Shown piece by piece: positions 1 to 8,500 of a stretch of DNA of 34,542 nucleotides. The position numbers were made by a program, and so were the translations under genes. Each line of letters opens with the position of its first letter. The first letter of the stretch is position 1. Under the pieces are notes generated by a model that made no database searches, was not told the origin of the DNA, and saw only the letters and a list, made by a program, of their open reading frames with translations. Origin of the DNA: Thermoleophilia bacterium (GTDB taxonomy: Bacteria; Actinomycetota; Thermoleophilia; Gaiellales; Gaiellaceae). Location of the stretch: positions 1 to 34,542 of the forward strand of contig JAICWC010000020.1 in the NCBI GenBank assembly GCA_025934995.1, in the 5' to 3' direction.

Positions 1-692
1 ACAAGTACGTCGTCAAGAACACGGCGCTCGCGGCCGGCAAGACGGCGACGTTCATGCCGAAGCCGATCTTCGGTGACAACGGCTCGGGCATGCACTGCCA
101 CCAGTCGCTGTGGAAGGAAGGCACGCCGCTCTTTGCCGACAAGTCCGGCCCCGCCGGCCTGTCGCAGCTCGCCCGCTCGTACGTCGCGGGCCTGCTCGCA
201 CACGCGCCGGCGCTGCTGGCGCTCTGCGCGCCGACGACGAACTCGTATCGCCGGCTCGTACCCGGCTACGAGGCGCCCGTCAACCTCGCGTATTCGTCCC
301 GCAACCGCAGCGCGTGCATCCGCATCCCGACATACAGCGAGTCCCCGAAGGCGAAGCGCATCGAGTTCCGCTGCCCCGACCCGACCGCGAACCCGTATCT
401 CGCCTTCTCGGCGATGCTGATGGCGGGCCTCGACGGAATCGAGCGCGGCCTCGATCCGGGGGATCCGTGCGACTTCGACCTGTTCGAGGACGACCACGGC
501 GTCGCGCAGGTGCCGGGCTCGCTCGACAAGGCGCTCGACGCGCTCGAGGCCGACCACGAGTTCCTGCTCAAGGGCGACGTGTTCAGCACGGGCCTGATCG
601 AGACCTGGGTCGCGTGGAAGCGCGAGAACGAGGTCGACCCCGTCCGCCTGCGCCCCCATCCCCATGAGTTTGCTCTCTACTACGACTGCTAA
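1..692 (+). CDS. glnA: Glutamine synthetase, C-terminal part (5' end outside window)
   Basis: ATP-dependent ligation of ammonium to glutamate in the cytoplasm. The open frame enters from the left edge (first full codon at 3) and ends with TAA at 690-692, leaving about 229 residues of a protein usually about 440-470 long. The ATP-binding signature [19 protein letters not shown] is at the start of the visible part, and the later NRSACIRIP and [17 protein letters not shown] blocks are typical of type I glutamine synthetase. At the position where GSI-beta enzymes carry the adenylylated Tyr (in a motif like NLYDLPP) this protein reads DLFEDD, with Phe at codon 483-485, so control by adenylylation looks unlikely. 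The next gene overlaps its end by 29 bases, and P-II and Amt follow, which fits a nitrogen operon. The family is certain; the subtype is inference. Confidence 0.96.
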   Translation, partial: KYVVKNTALAAGKTATFMPKPIFGDNGSGMHCHQSLWKEGTPLFADKSGPAGLSQLARSYVAGLLAHAPALLALCAPTTNSYRRLVPGYEAPVNLAYSSRNRSACIRIPTYSESPKAKRIEFRCPDPTANPYLAFSAMLMAGLDGIERGLDPGDPCDFDLFEDDHGVAQVPGSLDKALDALEADHEFLLKGDVFSTGLIETWVAWKRENEVDPVRLRPHPHEFALYYDC

Positions 693-1182
693 CTCGGTTG
701 CGATCCGTGACCTCCGGCCACTGGACTGGCCGGAGGTCGTGGAGATCTATGCGGACGGGATCGCGACCGGGGTCGCGACGTTCGAGGTCGCGCCGCCGTC
801 GTGGGAGCGCTGGGACGCGGCACACCCGGAGATCCGTGTCGCTGCGGTTGTCGACGACCGCGTCGCGGGCTTCTGCGCGCTGGCTCCGGTTTCGGATCGC
901 CGCTGTTATCGCGGCGTCGCCGAGGAGAGCGTGTACGTCGCGTCGTGGGCGCAGGGGCGGGGCGTCGGCCGCGCGCTGCTCGACGAGGTGATCGCGCGGT
1001 CGGAGGCGGCCGGGATCTGGACCTTGGAGGCCGGGATCTTCCCGGAGAACAAGCCGAGCCTTCGCCTGCACCTCGGGTGCGGCTTCCGGCTCGTCGGCGT
1101 GCGCGAGCGCCTCGGCGAAGTGGACGAGCTCTGGCGCGACGTGTTGTTGCTCGAACGGCGATCGGGGGTGGTCGGGGCGTGA
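664..1182 (+). CDS. GNAT-family N-acetyltransferase (phosphinothricin acetyltransferase-like)
   Basis: 172 residues with the GNAT fold. [21 protein letters not shown] forms the first strand-helix. [20 protein letters not shown] carries the acetyl-CoA pyrophosphate loop (Q/RxxGxG/A as QGRGVG), and [21 protein letters not shown] is the late motif shared with the Pat/MddA group, which acetylates amino groups of glutamate-like compounds such as phosphinothricin or methionine sulfone. The ATG at 664 lies inside glnA (29-base overlap); a TTG two codons later is the other possible start. The end overlaps the P-II start by 4 bases (GTGA). Its place between glnA and glnB suggests a substrate resembling Glu or Gln, possibly detoxification of glutamine synthetase inhibitors; that is inference. 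The exact substrate is unknown. Confidence 0.88.
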   Translation: MSLLSTTTANSVAIRDLRPLDWPEVVEIYADGIATGVATFEVAPPSWERWDAAHPEIRVAAVVDDRVAGFCALAPVSDRRCYRGVAEESVYVASWAQGRGVGRALLDEVIARSEAAGIWTLEAGIFPENKPSLRLHLGCGFRLVGVRERLGEVDELWRDVLLLERRSGVVGA

Positions 1183-1529
1183 CGAAGGTGGAGGCGGTCG
1201 TGATCCGCGAGCGGATCGAGACGGTGATCGACGCGGTCGAGGAGGAGACCGGCCACGTCGGCGTGACGGTGATCGAAGCGGTCGGTCATGGACGCCAGCG
1301 CGGCGTCACGCACGAGTACCGCGGGCGCGTCTTCGAGTCGCGCTTCCTGCCGAAGGCGATGTTGATCTTCGTCGTCGACGATCACAGGGTCGACCCCGTC
1401 GTCAAGGCGATCGCCGCGGCCGCGGTCAGCGGCAACGAGTCGGGCGACGGCCTGGTCTGGGCGACCGCCGTCGAGCACGTCACGCACAACCGCACCGGGC
1501 TACGGCTCGAGGAAGCGGAGGTCTCATGA
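1179..1529 (+). CDS. glnB: P-II family nitrogen regulatory protein
   Basis: Small trimeric signal protein that senses 2-oxoglutarate and ATP/ADP and usually binds the ammonium channel. 116 residues, close to the usual 112. The GTG at 1179 overlaps the preceding stop; no earlier in-frame start makes sense. Recognisable segments are GHGRQRG (residues 36-42) and the T-loop HEYRGRVFESRFLPK (45-59), followed by the ATP-contacting GNESGDGLVW and a C-terminal RTG. The T-loop Tyr that is uridylylated or adenylylated (Tyr51 in E. coli GlnB) is Phe52 here, so the classical switch is absent. The N-terminal VIRERIETVIDAVEEE also differs from the usual IIKPFKLDDVREAL. It overlaps amtB by 4 bases, the standard glnK-amtB pairing. 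It could be called glnK; the family is secure. Confidence 0.9.
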   Translation: MTKVEAVVIRERIETVIDAVEEETGHVGVTVIEAVGHGRQRGVTHEYRGRVFESRFLPKAMLIFVVDDHRVDPVVKAIAAAAVSGNESGDGLVWATAVEHVTHNRTGLRLEEAEVS

Positions 1530-2926
1530 CCAAGGACGAGCTACTGATCGGCGCGTCGACGATCTGGGTCGTCATCACCGCGATCCTCGTCATGTTCATG
1601 CAGGCCGGCTTCGCCTTCCTCGAAGCGGGACTGACCCGGATGAAGAACGCCGGGCACATCGCGGGCAAGAACGTCCTCATCTTCGGCGTCGCGTCGCTCG
1701 TCTACTGGGCGGTCGGGTTCGGCATCGCGTTCGGCGACGGCGGCTGGTTCAGCGGCACGGCGGGCTTCTTCCCGTCGGTCAACGAGCTGGTCGGAGTCGG
1801 GCAGAAGCCGTTCGACTTCTTCTCGGAGATCCCGGGTGCGGCGGGCTACTTGTTCGAGGTCGTGTTCGCCGGTGTCTCGCTCGCGATCGTCTGGGGCGCG
1901 ATGGCGGAGCGCGCGAAGCTTTGGGTGTACTTCGTCTTCGGCGTCTACTTCACGCTGACCTATTCGATCGTCTCGCATTGGATCTGGTCACCGCACGGCT
2001 GGCTGTTCGCGCACGGGATGCAGGACTTCGCCGGCTCGACAGTCGTGCACTACCAGGGCGCGCTGGCTGCGCTCGCCGGTGCGCTGATCCTCGGCCCGCG
2101 GATCGGGAAGTTCGGCCACGACGGCCGCGCGAATCCGATTCCCGGGCACAACATCCCGTACGCCGTCCTCGGGACGCTGATCCTCTGGTTCGGCTGGTTC
2201 GGGTTCAACCCCGGCTCCACGTTGTCGATCGACTTCGGCGGGTTCGGCTTCTTCGCGTACGTCGCGACGACGACGAACATCGCCGCGGCCGCGGGCGCGG
2301 TGACCGGGATGGCCGTTGCCTGGATCCGGCTCGGCAAGCCGGACATCTCGATGATGCTGAACGGCGCCCTGGGCGCGCTCGTCGCGATCACCGCCGCGTC
2401 CGGGTTCGTCGCGCCGTGGGCCGCGGTCGTGATCGGGTGCGGCTCGGGCGTGATCGCCGTCTTCGGCGTCATCTTCGTCGAGCGCATCGGCATCGACGAT
2501 CCGATCGGCGCCGTCGCGGTGCACGGCATGAGCGGGGTGTGGGGAACGCTCGGGTGCGGCCTGTTCGCGGTGCCTGCGCTCGCGGCGAAGCTCGGAACCG
2601 GCCACGGCGGGCTCGCCTACACGGGGTCGTTCCACCAGCTCGGCGTGCAGGCGCTCGGCATCGCCGCCGTCGGCGCCTTTTCGTTCGGCACCTCGTTCGG
2701 CGCTCTCTGGGCGCTGAACAAGGTCTGGGGCATCCGCGTCGAGGCGACCGTCGAGTCGCAGGGCCTCGACGTGCACGAGCACGGGATGTGGGGCTACCCG
2801 GAGTTCTACATCCCGGTGCCGGGCGGTTACGGCACGGAGTCGCACGGCCATCTGGGTGCGCTCGCGCGTCATCCGCATGCGCCGGCGCCGCAGCCCGTGC
2901 CTGTCGCGAAGGAGGTGACGGCATGA
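1526..2926 (+). CDS. amtB: Ammonium transporter (Amt family)
   Basis: Membrane channel for ammonium/ammonia, expected as a trimer with about 11 transmembrane helices; 466 residues, normal for the family. Hydrophobic helices run from WVVITAILVMFMQAGFAFLE (near residue 14) to the last helix around residues 370-400. Family blocks include AGFAFLEAGLTR, the pore-region DFAGSTVVHYQGALAALAGA, which carries the first pore His, and GIDDPIGAVAVHGMSGVWGT, which carries the second. The first His block reads VVHYQGA instead of the common VVHINxG, a small divergence. The ATG overlaps the P-II stop (ATGA), as expected for a channel gated by its co-encoded P-II. The C-terminal tail ends in a Pro/His/Ala-rich segment. 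A 41-codon frame overlaps its stop. Confidence 0.96.
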   Translation: MTKDELLIGASTIWVVITAILVMFMQAGFAFLEAGLTRMKNAGHIAGKNVLIFGVASLVYWAVGFGIAFGDGGWFSGTAGFFPSVNELVGVGQKPFDFFSEIPGAAGYLFEVVFAGVSLAIVWGAMAERAKLWVYFVFGVYFTLTYSIVSHWIWSPHGWLFAHGMQDFAGSTVVHYQGALAALAGALILGPRIGKFGHDGRANPIPGHNIPYAVLGTLILWFGWFGFNPGSTLSIDFGGFGFFAYVATTTNIAAAAGAVTGMAVAWIRLGKPDISMMLNGALGALVAITAASGFVAPWAAVVIGCGSGVIAVFGVIFVERIGIDDPIGAVAVHGMSGVWGTLGCGLFAVPALAAKLGTGHGGLAYTGSFHQLGVQALGIAAVGAFSFGTSFGALWALNKVWGIRVEATVESQGLDVHEHGMWGYPEFYIPVPGGYGTESHGHLGALARHPHAPAPQPVPVAKEVTA

Positions 2927-3048
2927 CGACAACGTGCACGTGCGCGAAGCCGGTTCCGGTCGAGCGCGCGACGCGCAAGGGCGCGGCGACGACGTTCTGC
3001 GCCAAGTGCGGGCAGCCGCTGGCATTGCGCCTCCGCCGGGCGGCCTAG
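2923..3048 (+). CDS. Small Cys-pair protein coupled to amtB
   Basis: A 41-residue frame whose ATG (2923) overlaps the amtB stop as ATGA, the same coupling used by the genes upstream. It has four cysteines in two pairs, Cys5-x-Cys7 and Cys26-x2-Cys29 (FCAKCGQPL), and a basic C-terminal end (LRLRRAA). The pattern resembles a minimal zinc ribbon or zinc knuckle, but a single 41-residue sequence is not enough to name a family. It has no signal peptide or membrane segment. Position suggests a role tied to ammonium uptake or P-II; that is inference. The other possibility is a chance frame, against which stand the coupled start and the paired cysteines. Confidence 0.6.
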   Translation: MTTTCTCAKPVPVERATRKGAATTFCAKCGQPLALRLRRAA

Positions 3049-3065
3049 CTCCAAGGATCCGAGAG

Positions 3066-3087
3066 GCGCGGAGCGGTCACTCCGCGC
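3066..3087 (+). terminator. Perfect 8-bp hairpin after the nitrogen operon
   Basis: GCGCGGAG at 3066-3073 pairs perfectly with CTCCGCGC at 3080-3087 around a 6-base loop, 18 bases after the last stop of the amtB block. Only a short TTC follows, so it is not a classical intrinsic terminator with a T tract. It may be a U-poor terminator or an RNA 3'-end stabiliser. Confidence 0.4.
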
Positions 3088-3115
3088 TTCCCGGTATCAC
3101 TCTCGTGCCAGAGCT

Positions 3116-3160
3116 GTGACGCTTTCTTGTGGGGGACTGTCCCCGTTACGAAAGTGTCAC
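3116..3160. repeat. 45-bp palindromic element with GGGGA-CTG-TCCCC core
   Basis: The outer arms GTGACGCTTTC (3116-3126) and GAAAGTGTCAC (3150-3160) are complementary apart from one G-T pair. A second, inner palindrome GGGGACTGTCCCC spans 3132-3144. The two-level symmetry resembles REP/MITE-like extragenic palindromes that occur in many copies in bacterial genomes, but copy number cannot be seen from one window. Its right edge overlaps the stop codon of the VOC remnant (3157-3159, minus strand). Confidence 0.6.
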
Positions 3161-3440
3161 GCGCCGTGCCCGGGATTCCCGACGTCGCGATAGAGCGCTT
3201 CGGCGTTGTTGCCGTCGGGATCGAGCAGATACGCGGCGTAGTAGCCGGCGTCGTCGGCACGTCGCGCGCAACGACGTTGACGTGTGTGAAGCAGGCCGTG
3301 TCCTCATGCTCGAACAGCTTTGGAATCCCGAGGGGCGCGAGCACCGTCTCGTAGAAGCGCACGCTCTCGCGGAAGTCGGAAGCGTGTAGGTCGAGATGGT
3401 CGACGACGCGACGTCTCCAGTCCCGGGCCGTCGGCTGCAA
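3157..3440 (-). pseudogene. VOC/glyoxalase-family pseudogene (deletion plus frameshift)
   Basis: On the minus strand one frame gives the N-terminal half of a vicinal-oxygen-chelate protein: VVDHLDLHASDFRESVRFYE, then VLAPLGIPKLFEHEDTACFTHV. A different frame then gives the family C-terminus: ADDAGYYAAYLLDPDGNNAE, then ALYRDVGNPGHGA and a TGA at 3159-3157. About 40 residues that normally lie between these halves (the HVAF...AVDAFHRAALEAGG region) are missing and the frame changes at the joint near 3250, so no intact product is possible. The start is taken as the ATG at 3440, 13 bases from the divergent HAD gene. The function was probably a metal-dependent lyase or dioxygenase of unknown substrate. 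Confidence 0.75.
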
Positions 3441-3453
3441 TCATCTCGCACGG

Positions 3454-4158
3454 ATGCTGCCGAACGTCATCCTGCTCGATCTCGACGACACGATCCTCGA
3501 CGACTCGGGCGCGCGCGACCGCTGCTGGGCAGAGACGTGCGACGAGGCGGCGCGGCGCAACCCGGCGGTCGATGCGAACCGTCTTCGCGTCGAGCTCGAG
3601 CGTGTGCGCGAGGAGTTCTGGTCCGACCGAGATCGGCACCGTGCCTGGCGCGTACGGCTAGGTGACGCGTACGGGGAGATCGTCGCCGAGTCGCTCGCCG
3701 CGCTCGGGATCGAGGATCGTTCGCTCGGCGTCGAGCTCGGCGCCGTGCATCACGAGCTTCGCAAGGCGGCGATTGCTCCGCTCGAGGGCGCGATCGACAC
3801 GCTGCACGCATTCCGCGAGCGTGGAGTCACGCTCGGCTTGATCACGAACGGCGGCGGCGAGGGCCAGCGCGAGAAGATCGAACGCTTCGCCCTCGCCGCG
3901 CACTTCGCCTACATCGGCATCGAGGGCGAAGTGGGTCACGGCAAGCCGCACCGGATTGCGTACGAGACCGCGCTCGACGCGCTCGGCGTCGACCCGACCG
4001 ACTGCTGGATGGTCGGAGACAACCTCGAGTGGGACGTCGCGGGCGCCCAGGCGGTCGGGATTCGCGGGGTCTGGCTCGACAAGGCCGGTCGCGGGCTACC
4101 CGCGGGCGCCGGCGTCGTGCCGGACGCGATCGTGCGCTCGATCGCGGAGCTGCTCTAG
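3454..4158 (+). CDS. HAD-superfamily hydrolase
   Basis: Probable phosphatase, 234 residues. All four HAD motifs are visible: motif [10 protein letters not shown] (nucleophile and acid/base Asp, about residues 9-17), motif II LITNGG, motif III Lys in [12 protein letters not shown], and motif [19 protein letters not shown]. The helical insert between motifs I and II is typical of subclass I caps (phosphoglycolate phosphatase, YjjG and similar), and the C-terminal [11 protein letters not shown] is common in that group. Cytosolic; substrate unknown, candidates being phosphoglycolate or nucleotide monophosphates. The start is the only plausible ATG after the VOC remnant. The last 63 bases overlap the 3' end of gltD on the other strand, which supports a genuine tail-to-tail overlap because both proteins look complete there. 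Confidence 0.88.
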   Translation: MLPNVILLDLDDTILDDSGARDRCWAETCDEAARRNPAVDANRLRVELERVREEFWSDRDRHRAWRVRLGDAYGEIVAESLAALGIEDRSLGVELGAVHHELRKAAIAPLEGAIDTLHAFRERGVTLGLITNGGGEGQREKIERFALAAHFAYIGIEGEVGHGKPHRIAYETALDALGVDPTDCWMVGDNLEWDVAGAQAVGIRGVWLDKAGRGLPAGAGVVPDAIVRSIAELL

Positions 4159-5505
4159 GTATCCGTCGACCTGCTCGGCGCACTTGCGGCCCTCCTCGAT
4201 CGCCCACACGACGAGCGACTGGCCGCGGCGGCAGTCGCCGGCCGCGAAGACGCCGGGCCGCGAGGTGGCATACGACTCGCGCGACGCGATCGCGCCGAGC
4301 TCGTCGAAGAGCTTCGGCTCCGCTCCGGTGAAGCCCATCGCGAGCAGGACGAGGTCGGCGGGCCGCGACTCGTCGGTGCCCTCGACCGGCGCGAACGGAG
4401 GCTCGCCGGAGTTCTGCACCCAGTGGATCCGCTCGACGCGCCCGTCGCCCGAGAGCCCCGTCGTCGAGAGCGCGAAGGACCGCTCGCCGCCCTCCTTCAG
4501 CGCGTACGACGTGCGCAGCTTCACGGGCCAGAGCGGCCACGGCGACAGCTCATCCGAACGACGCGCGGGCGGCTCGCCCAGCAGCTCGATCTGCGTCACG
4601 CTCGCCGCGTGCTCGCGATGCGCGCTCGCGACGCAGTCCGCCCCGGTGTCGCCGCCGCCGATCACGATCACGTGCTTGCCGGTCGCGCTGATCCGCGCCT
4701 GCCGGTCGTTCGCGATCGCGCGGTTGCGACCGTAGAGGTACTCCATCGCGAAGTGCACGCCGTCGAGCTCGCGGCCCGGCACGGTCAGGTCGCGCGGAAC
4801 GCGCGCGCCGATGCACAGGACGGAGGCGTCGAAGCCTTCGAGGTCGGACGCATCGACGTCGACGCCGAGCCGCAGCTCGACGCCCTCGTCGACGAGCTGC
4901 TGCACCCGCCGCTCGACGACGTGCTTCTCGATCTTGAAGTCGGGCACGCCGAAACGGAGCAGCCCACCGACCGCCTCGTCGCGCTCGAAGAGCGTCACCC
5001 AGTGTCCGCGCCGATTGAGCTGCTGCGCCGCGGCGAGCCCCGACGGGCCGGAGCCGACGACGGCGACGCGATGCCCGGTGCGAACGGCGGGTGGCTCCGC
5101 CGAGATCCAACCCTCGTCCCACGCGCGCGAGACGATCGACAGCTCGATCTGCTTGATCGTCACGGCATTGCCCTCGTCGATCTCGAGCACGCAGGCGGCT
5201 TCGCACGGAGCCGGGCAGAGGCGGCCCGTGAACTCGGGGAAGTTGTTCGTCCGGTGCAGCTGGTCGATCGCCTCGCGCCAGCGGTCGCGGTAGACGAGGT
5301 CGTTCCAGTCGGGGATCAGATTGCCGAGCGGGCAGCCGCTGTGGCAGAACGGCACGCCGCACTCCATGCAGCGCGCGCCCTGCTGCTGCAACTCGACGAG
5401 CGGCAGCGTCCGCACGAACTCACGGTGGTCGCCGACGCGCTCGCGCGGCCCGCGCTCAGGCGTCTCCGCACGCGTGTACTTCTTGAAGCCGCCGACTTCG
5501 CCCAT
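4096..5505 (-). CDS. gltD: Glutamate synthase small subunit
   Basis: FAD and NAD(P)H-binding subunit that passes electrons to the large subunit for conversion of glutamine plus 2-oxoglutarate to two glutamates. 469 residues. The N-terminal iron-sulfur cysteines lie in [19 protein letters not shown] and [12 protein letters not shown]. The FAD fold begins at [17 protein letters not shown], the NAD(P) fold at [15 protein letters not shown], and the C-terminal FAD motif is [19 protein letters not shown]. The start ATG (5505) overlaps the gltB stop as ATGA. The tail after VDGYLEQL is somewhat longer than usual and runs into the 3' end of the convergent HAD gene. Confidence 0.95.
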   Translation of the reverse strand: MGEVGGFKKYTRAETPERGPRERVGDHREFVRTLPLVELQQQGARCMECGVPFCHSGCPLGNLIPDWNDLVYRDRWREAIDQLHRTNNFPEFTGRLCPAPCEAACVLEIDEGNAVTIKQIELSIVSRAWDEGWISAEPPAVRTGHRVAVVGSGPSGLAAAQQLNRRGHWVTLFERDEAVGGLLRFGVPDFKIEKHVVERRVQQLVDEGVELRLGVDVDASDLEGFDASVLCIGARVPRDLTVPGRELDGVHFAMEYLYGRNRAIANDRQARISATGKHVIVIGGGDTGADCVASAHREHAASVTQIELLGEPPARRSDELSPWPLWPVKLRTSYALKEGGERSFALSTTGLSGDGRVERIHWVQNSGEPPFAPVEGTDESRPADLVLLAMGFTGAEPKLFDELGAIASRESYATSRPGVFAAGDCRRGQSLVVWAIEEGRKCAEQVDGYLEQLRDRAHDRVRHDAGARG

Positions 5506-8500
5506 CAGGCCACCGCCTCTTCCACTTCGGTTTCGGTGATGAAGACGCCGTGCCCGCCCGCGGACGCCGTCTGCAGCGCCGCCTTGTAGTCGTGCGGCAT
5601 CACCTTCACGAATCGCGCGTAGTCGACCGCGACTGTGGAGCCTGTGCGCGCGCGGTGCTCCTCGACGAGGCTGCGCACGAGCTCGACGTCGGCCTCCTCG
5701 AGCTCGTCGAGCCCGACGAGGTCGCGGTTGCACGTTTCTTCGTCCAGGTCGAGGACGTACGCGACGCCGCCGCTCATGCCGGCGGCGAAGTTGCGACCGG
5801 TCGGCCCGAGCACGACGACCACTCCGCCCGTCATGTACTCGCAGCCGTGGTCGCCGACGCCTTCGACGACCGCGGTCGCGCCCGAGTTGCGGACGGCGAA
5901 GCGTTCGCCGGCGAGGCCGCGGAAGAACGCCTTGCCTGCGGTCGCGCCGTACAGCACCGTGTTGCCGGCGATGACGTTGCTCTCCGCGGCGAAGCCGGCG
6001 TCGACCGGCGGCCGCAGCGCGAGCACGCCGCCCGACAGTCCCTTCCCGACGTAGTCGTTCGCGTCGCCGAGCAGCGTCAGCTCGATCCCGGGCGCGAGCC
6101 ACGCGCCGAACGACTGCCCGGCCGAGCCGCGCAGCGTGTAGCGCAGCGTCCCGGGCGAGCCGGCGCGTCCCCAACGACTCGTCACCCAGTTCGAAAGCAG
6201 GCCGCCGACGGTGCGGTTGCGATTGAAGATCGGAAAGTCGCCGCCGCCGTACTCCGCGGCGTCGATCAGGTACCAGTCGAGCGCATCCGTGAGCGCAGGC
6301 GGCTGCCGCTCGGTGCGGCGGAGCGGGCCGTCGACGGGGGGCGTGTGCAGGACCGCCGAGAGATCGACGCCGCGCGAGCGCCAATGCGCGACGGCTTCGT
6401 CGACCTCGAGCAGGTCGACGCGGCCGACGAGATCCTCGAACTTTGCGATCCCGAGCTGCGCCATGATCCGGCGCACTTCCTCGGCGACGAAGAAGAAGAA
6501 GTTGACCACGTGCTCCGGTTTGCCCGCGAACTTCTGCCGCAGCTCGGGATCCTGTGTCGCGATCCCGACCGGGCAGGTGTTCAGATGGCAGGCGCGCATC
6601 ATCACGCAGCCGCTCGCGATCAGCGGCGCCGTCGCGAAGCCCATCTCGTCGGCGCCCAGCAGCGCGGCGACGACCACGTCTCGTCCCGTCTTCAGCTGAC
6701 CGTCGGTCTGCACCCAGATCCGCGATCGCAACCCGTTCAGGCGCAGTGTCTGTTGCGTCTCGGCGAGCCCGATCTCCCACGGGACGCCGGCGTGGAGGAT
6801 CGAAGAGAGCGGCGCTGCGCCGGTGCCGCCGTCGTGGCCCGAGATGAGGACGTGGTCGGCGCCAGCCTTCGCGACGCCCGCGGCGACCGTCCCGACGCCG
6901 ACTTCGGCGACGAGCTTGACCGAGATGCGCGCTTTGGGATTCGCGCAGCGCAGGTCGTAGATCAGCTGCTTCAGATCCTCGATCGAGTAGATGTCGTGGT
7001 GCGGCGGCGGCGAGATCAGGCCGACGCCCGGCGTCGTCAGGCGCACGCTCGCGATGTACGAGTCGACCTTGTGCCCGGGCAGCTGGCCGCCCTCACCGGG
7101 CTTCGCGCCCTGGGCCATCTTGATCTGCAGCTCGTCGGCGTTCGCGAGATAGTGGGCGTTCACGCCGAACCGGCCCGAGGCGATCTGCTTGATCGCCGAG
7201 CGTCGGTCGTCGCCGAAGCGGACCGGATCCTCGCCGCCTTCGCCGGTGTTCGACTTGCCGCCGATCCGGTTCATCGCCTGCGCGAGCGTCTCGTGGGCCT
7301 CGCGTGAGATCGAGCCGAGCGACATGGCGCCCGTTGCGAACCGCTTCACGATCGAGCTCGCGGGCTCGACGTCTTCGAGCGGGATAGCCGTCGTCTCCTT
7401 GAAGCGCAGCAGGCCGCGCAGCGTCGCGCGCCGCGCGTTCTCGGTGTTCGCCGCGGCGCTGTACTGCTCGAACGTCTCGGCGGACCCGGAGCGCACGGCG
7501 TGCTGCAGCTTCGAGATCGTGTCGGGGTTCCAATGATGGTGCTCACCGTCGCGTCGCCACGCATAGAGACCGATCACCGGCAGCAGCGCGTCCGGCGTCT
7601 CGGGGTATGCGCGCGCGTGGCGTGCGAGCGACTCCGCTGCGAGCTCACGCAGGCCGATGCCGCCGATCCGCGAGGCGGTGCCCGTGAAGAACTGATCGAC
7701 GAGCTCGGGCGCGAGACCGACCGCCTCGAAGATCTGCGCGCCGCAGTACGACGGGATCGTAGAGATCCCCATCTTCGACATCGTCTTCAGCAGGCCCTTC
7801 GCGATGCCCTTCACGGCCCGCCGCTCGGCGTCCTCGATGTCGAGCTCCCTCAGCGTCTCGAGCATCAGATACGGATTCACTGCCGCCGCGCCGTAGCCGA
7901 CGAGGACTGCGATGCTGTGGACGCTGCGCGGCTCGCCCGATTCGACGACGATGCCGCATTGCAGCCGTGTCCCCTCGCGAACGAGATGGTGGTGCACGGC
8001 TCCGGTCGCAAGGAGCGACGGAATGGGCACGCGTTCCGGTCCGGCGCTGCGGTCGGAGAGGATGAGGATGTTCGCGCCGGCGGCGAGCGCGACATCGGCT
8101 TCGCCGCACAGTCGCCGCAGTGCCCGCTCGAGACCGTCTTCGCCGTCGGACGCGCGGAAGGTCGTGTCGATCGTCCACGAGCGGAACGCGGGATGCTCGA
8201 CGGCCCGCAGCTGCTCGAGCTGCTCGTCGAGCAGCACGGGGTTGTCGATCACGAGCTGCCGCGCGTGCGCGGGAGTCTCGTCGAGCAGGTTGTGCTCGGA
8301 CCCGACGGAGGCGGTGACGCTCATGACGAGCGCCTCGCGGATCGAGTCGATCGGCGGGTTCGTCACCTGTGCGAACAGCTGCTTGAAATAGCTGTAGAGC
8401 AGCGGTTTTCTCGCCGTCAGGATGGCGAGCGGCGTGTCGTTGCCCATCGAGCCGACCGGCTCTTCCGCGTTGCGCGCGAGCGGCGCGAGGATCGCCTTCA

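Noticed and set aside
801-1178. N-terminal extension of the P-II protein
   Set aside because: The frame is open upstream but reads as Arg/Gly-rich shadow of the acetyltransferase gene; the P-II homology begins at GTG 1179.
3045-3440. An intact 131-residue VOC protein
   Set aside because: Only the first half matches the family; the second half of that frame is unrelated, and the true C-terminal part lies in another frame.
4096-6780. A single long minus-strand frame spanning part of gltB and gltD, suggesting a fused protein
   Set aside because: The part beyond 5505 is an out-of-frame reading of gltB with Arg/Ala-rich low-complexity sequence; gltB and gltD each have their own frames joined by an ATGA overlap.
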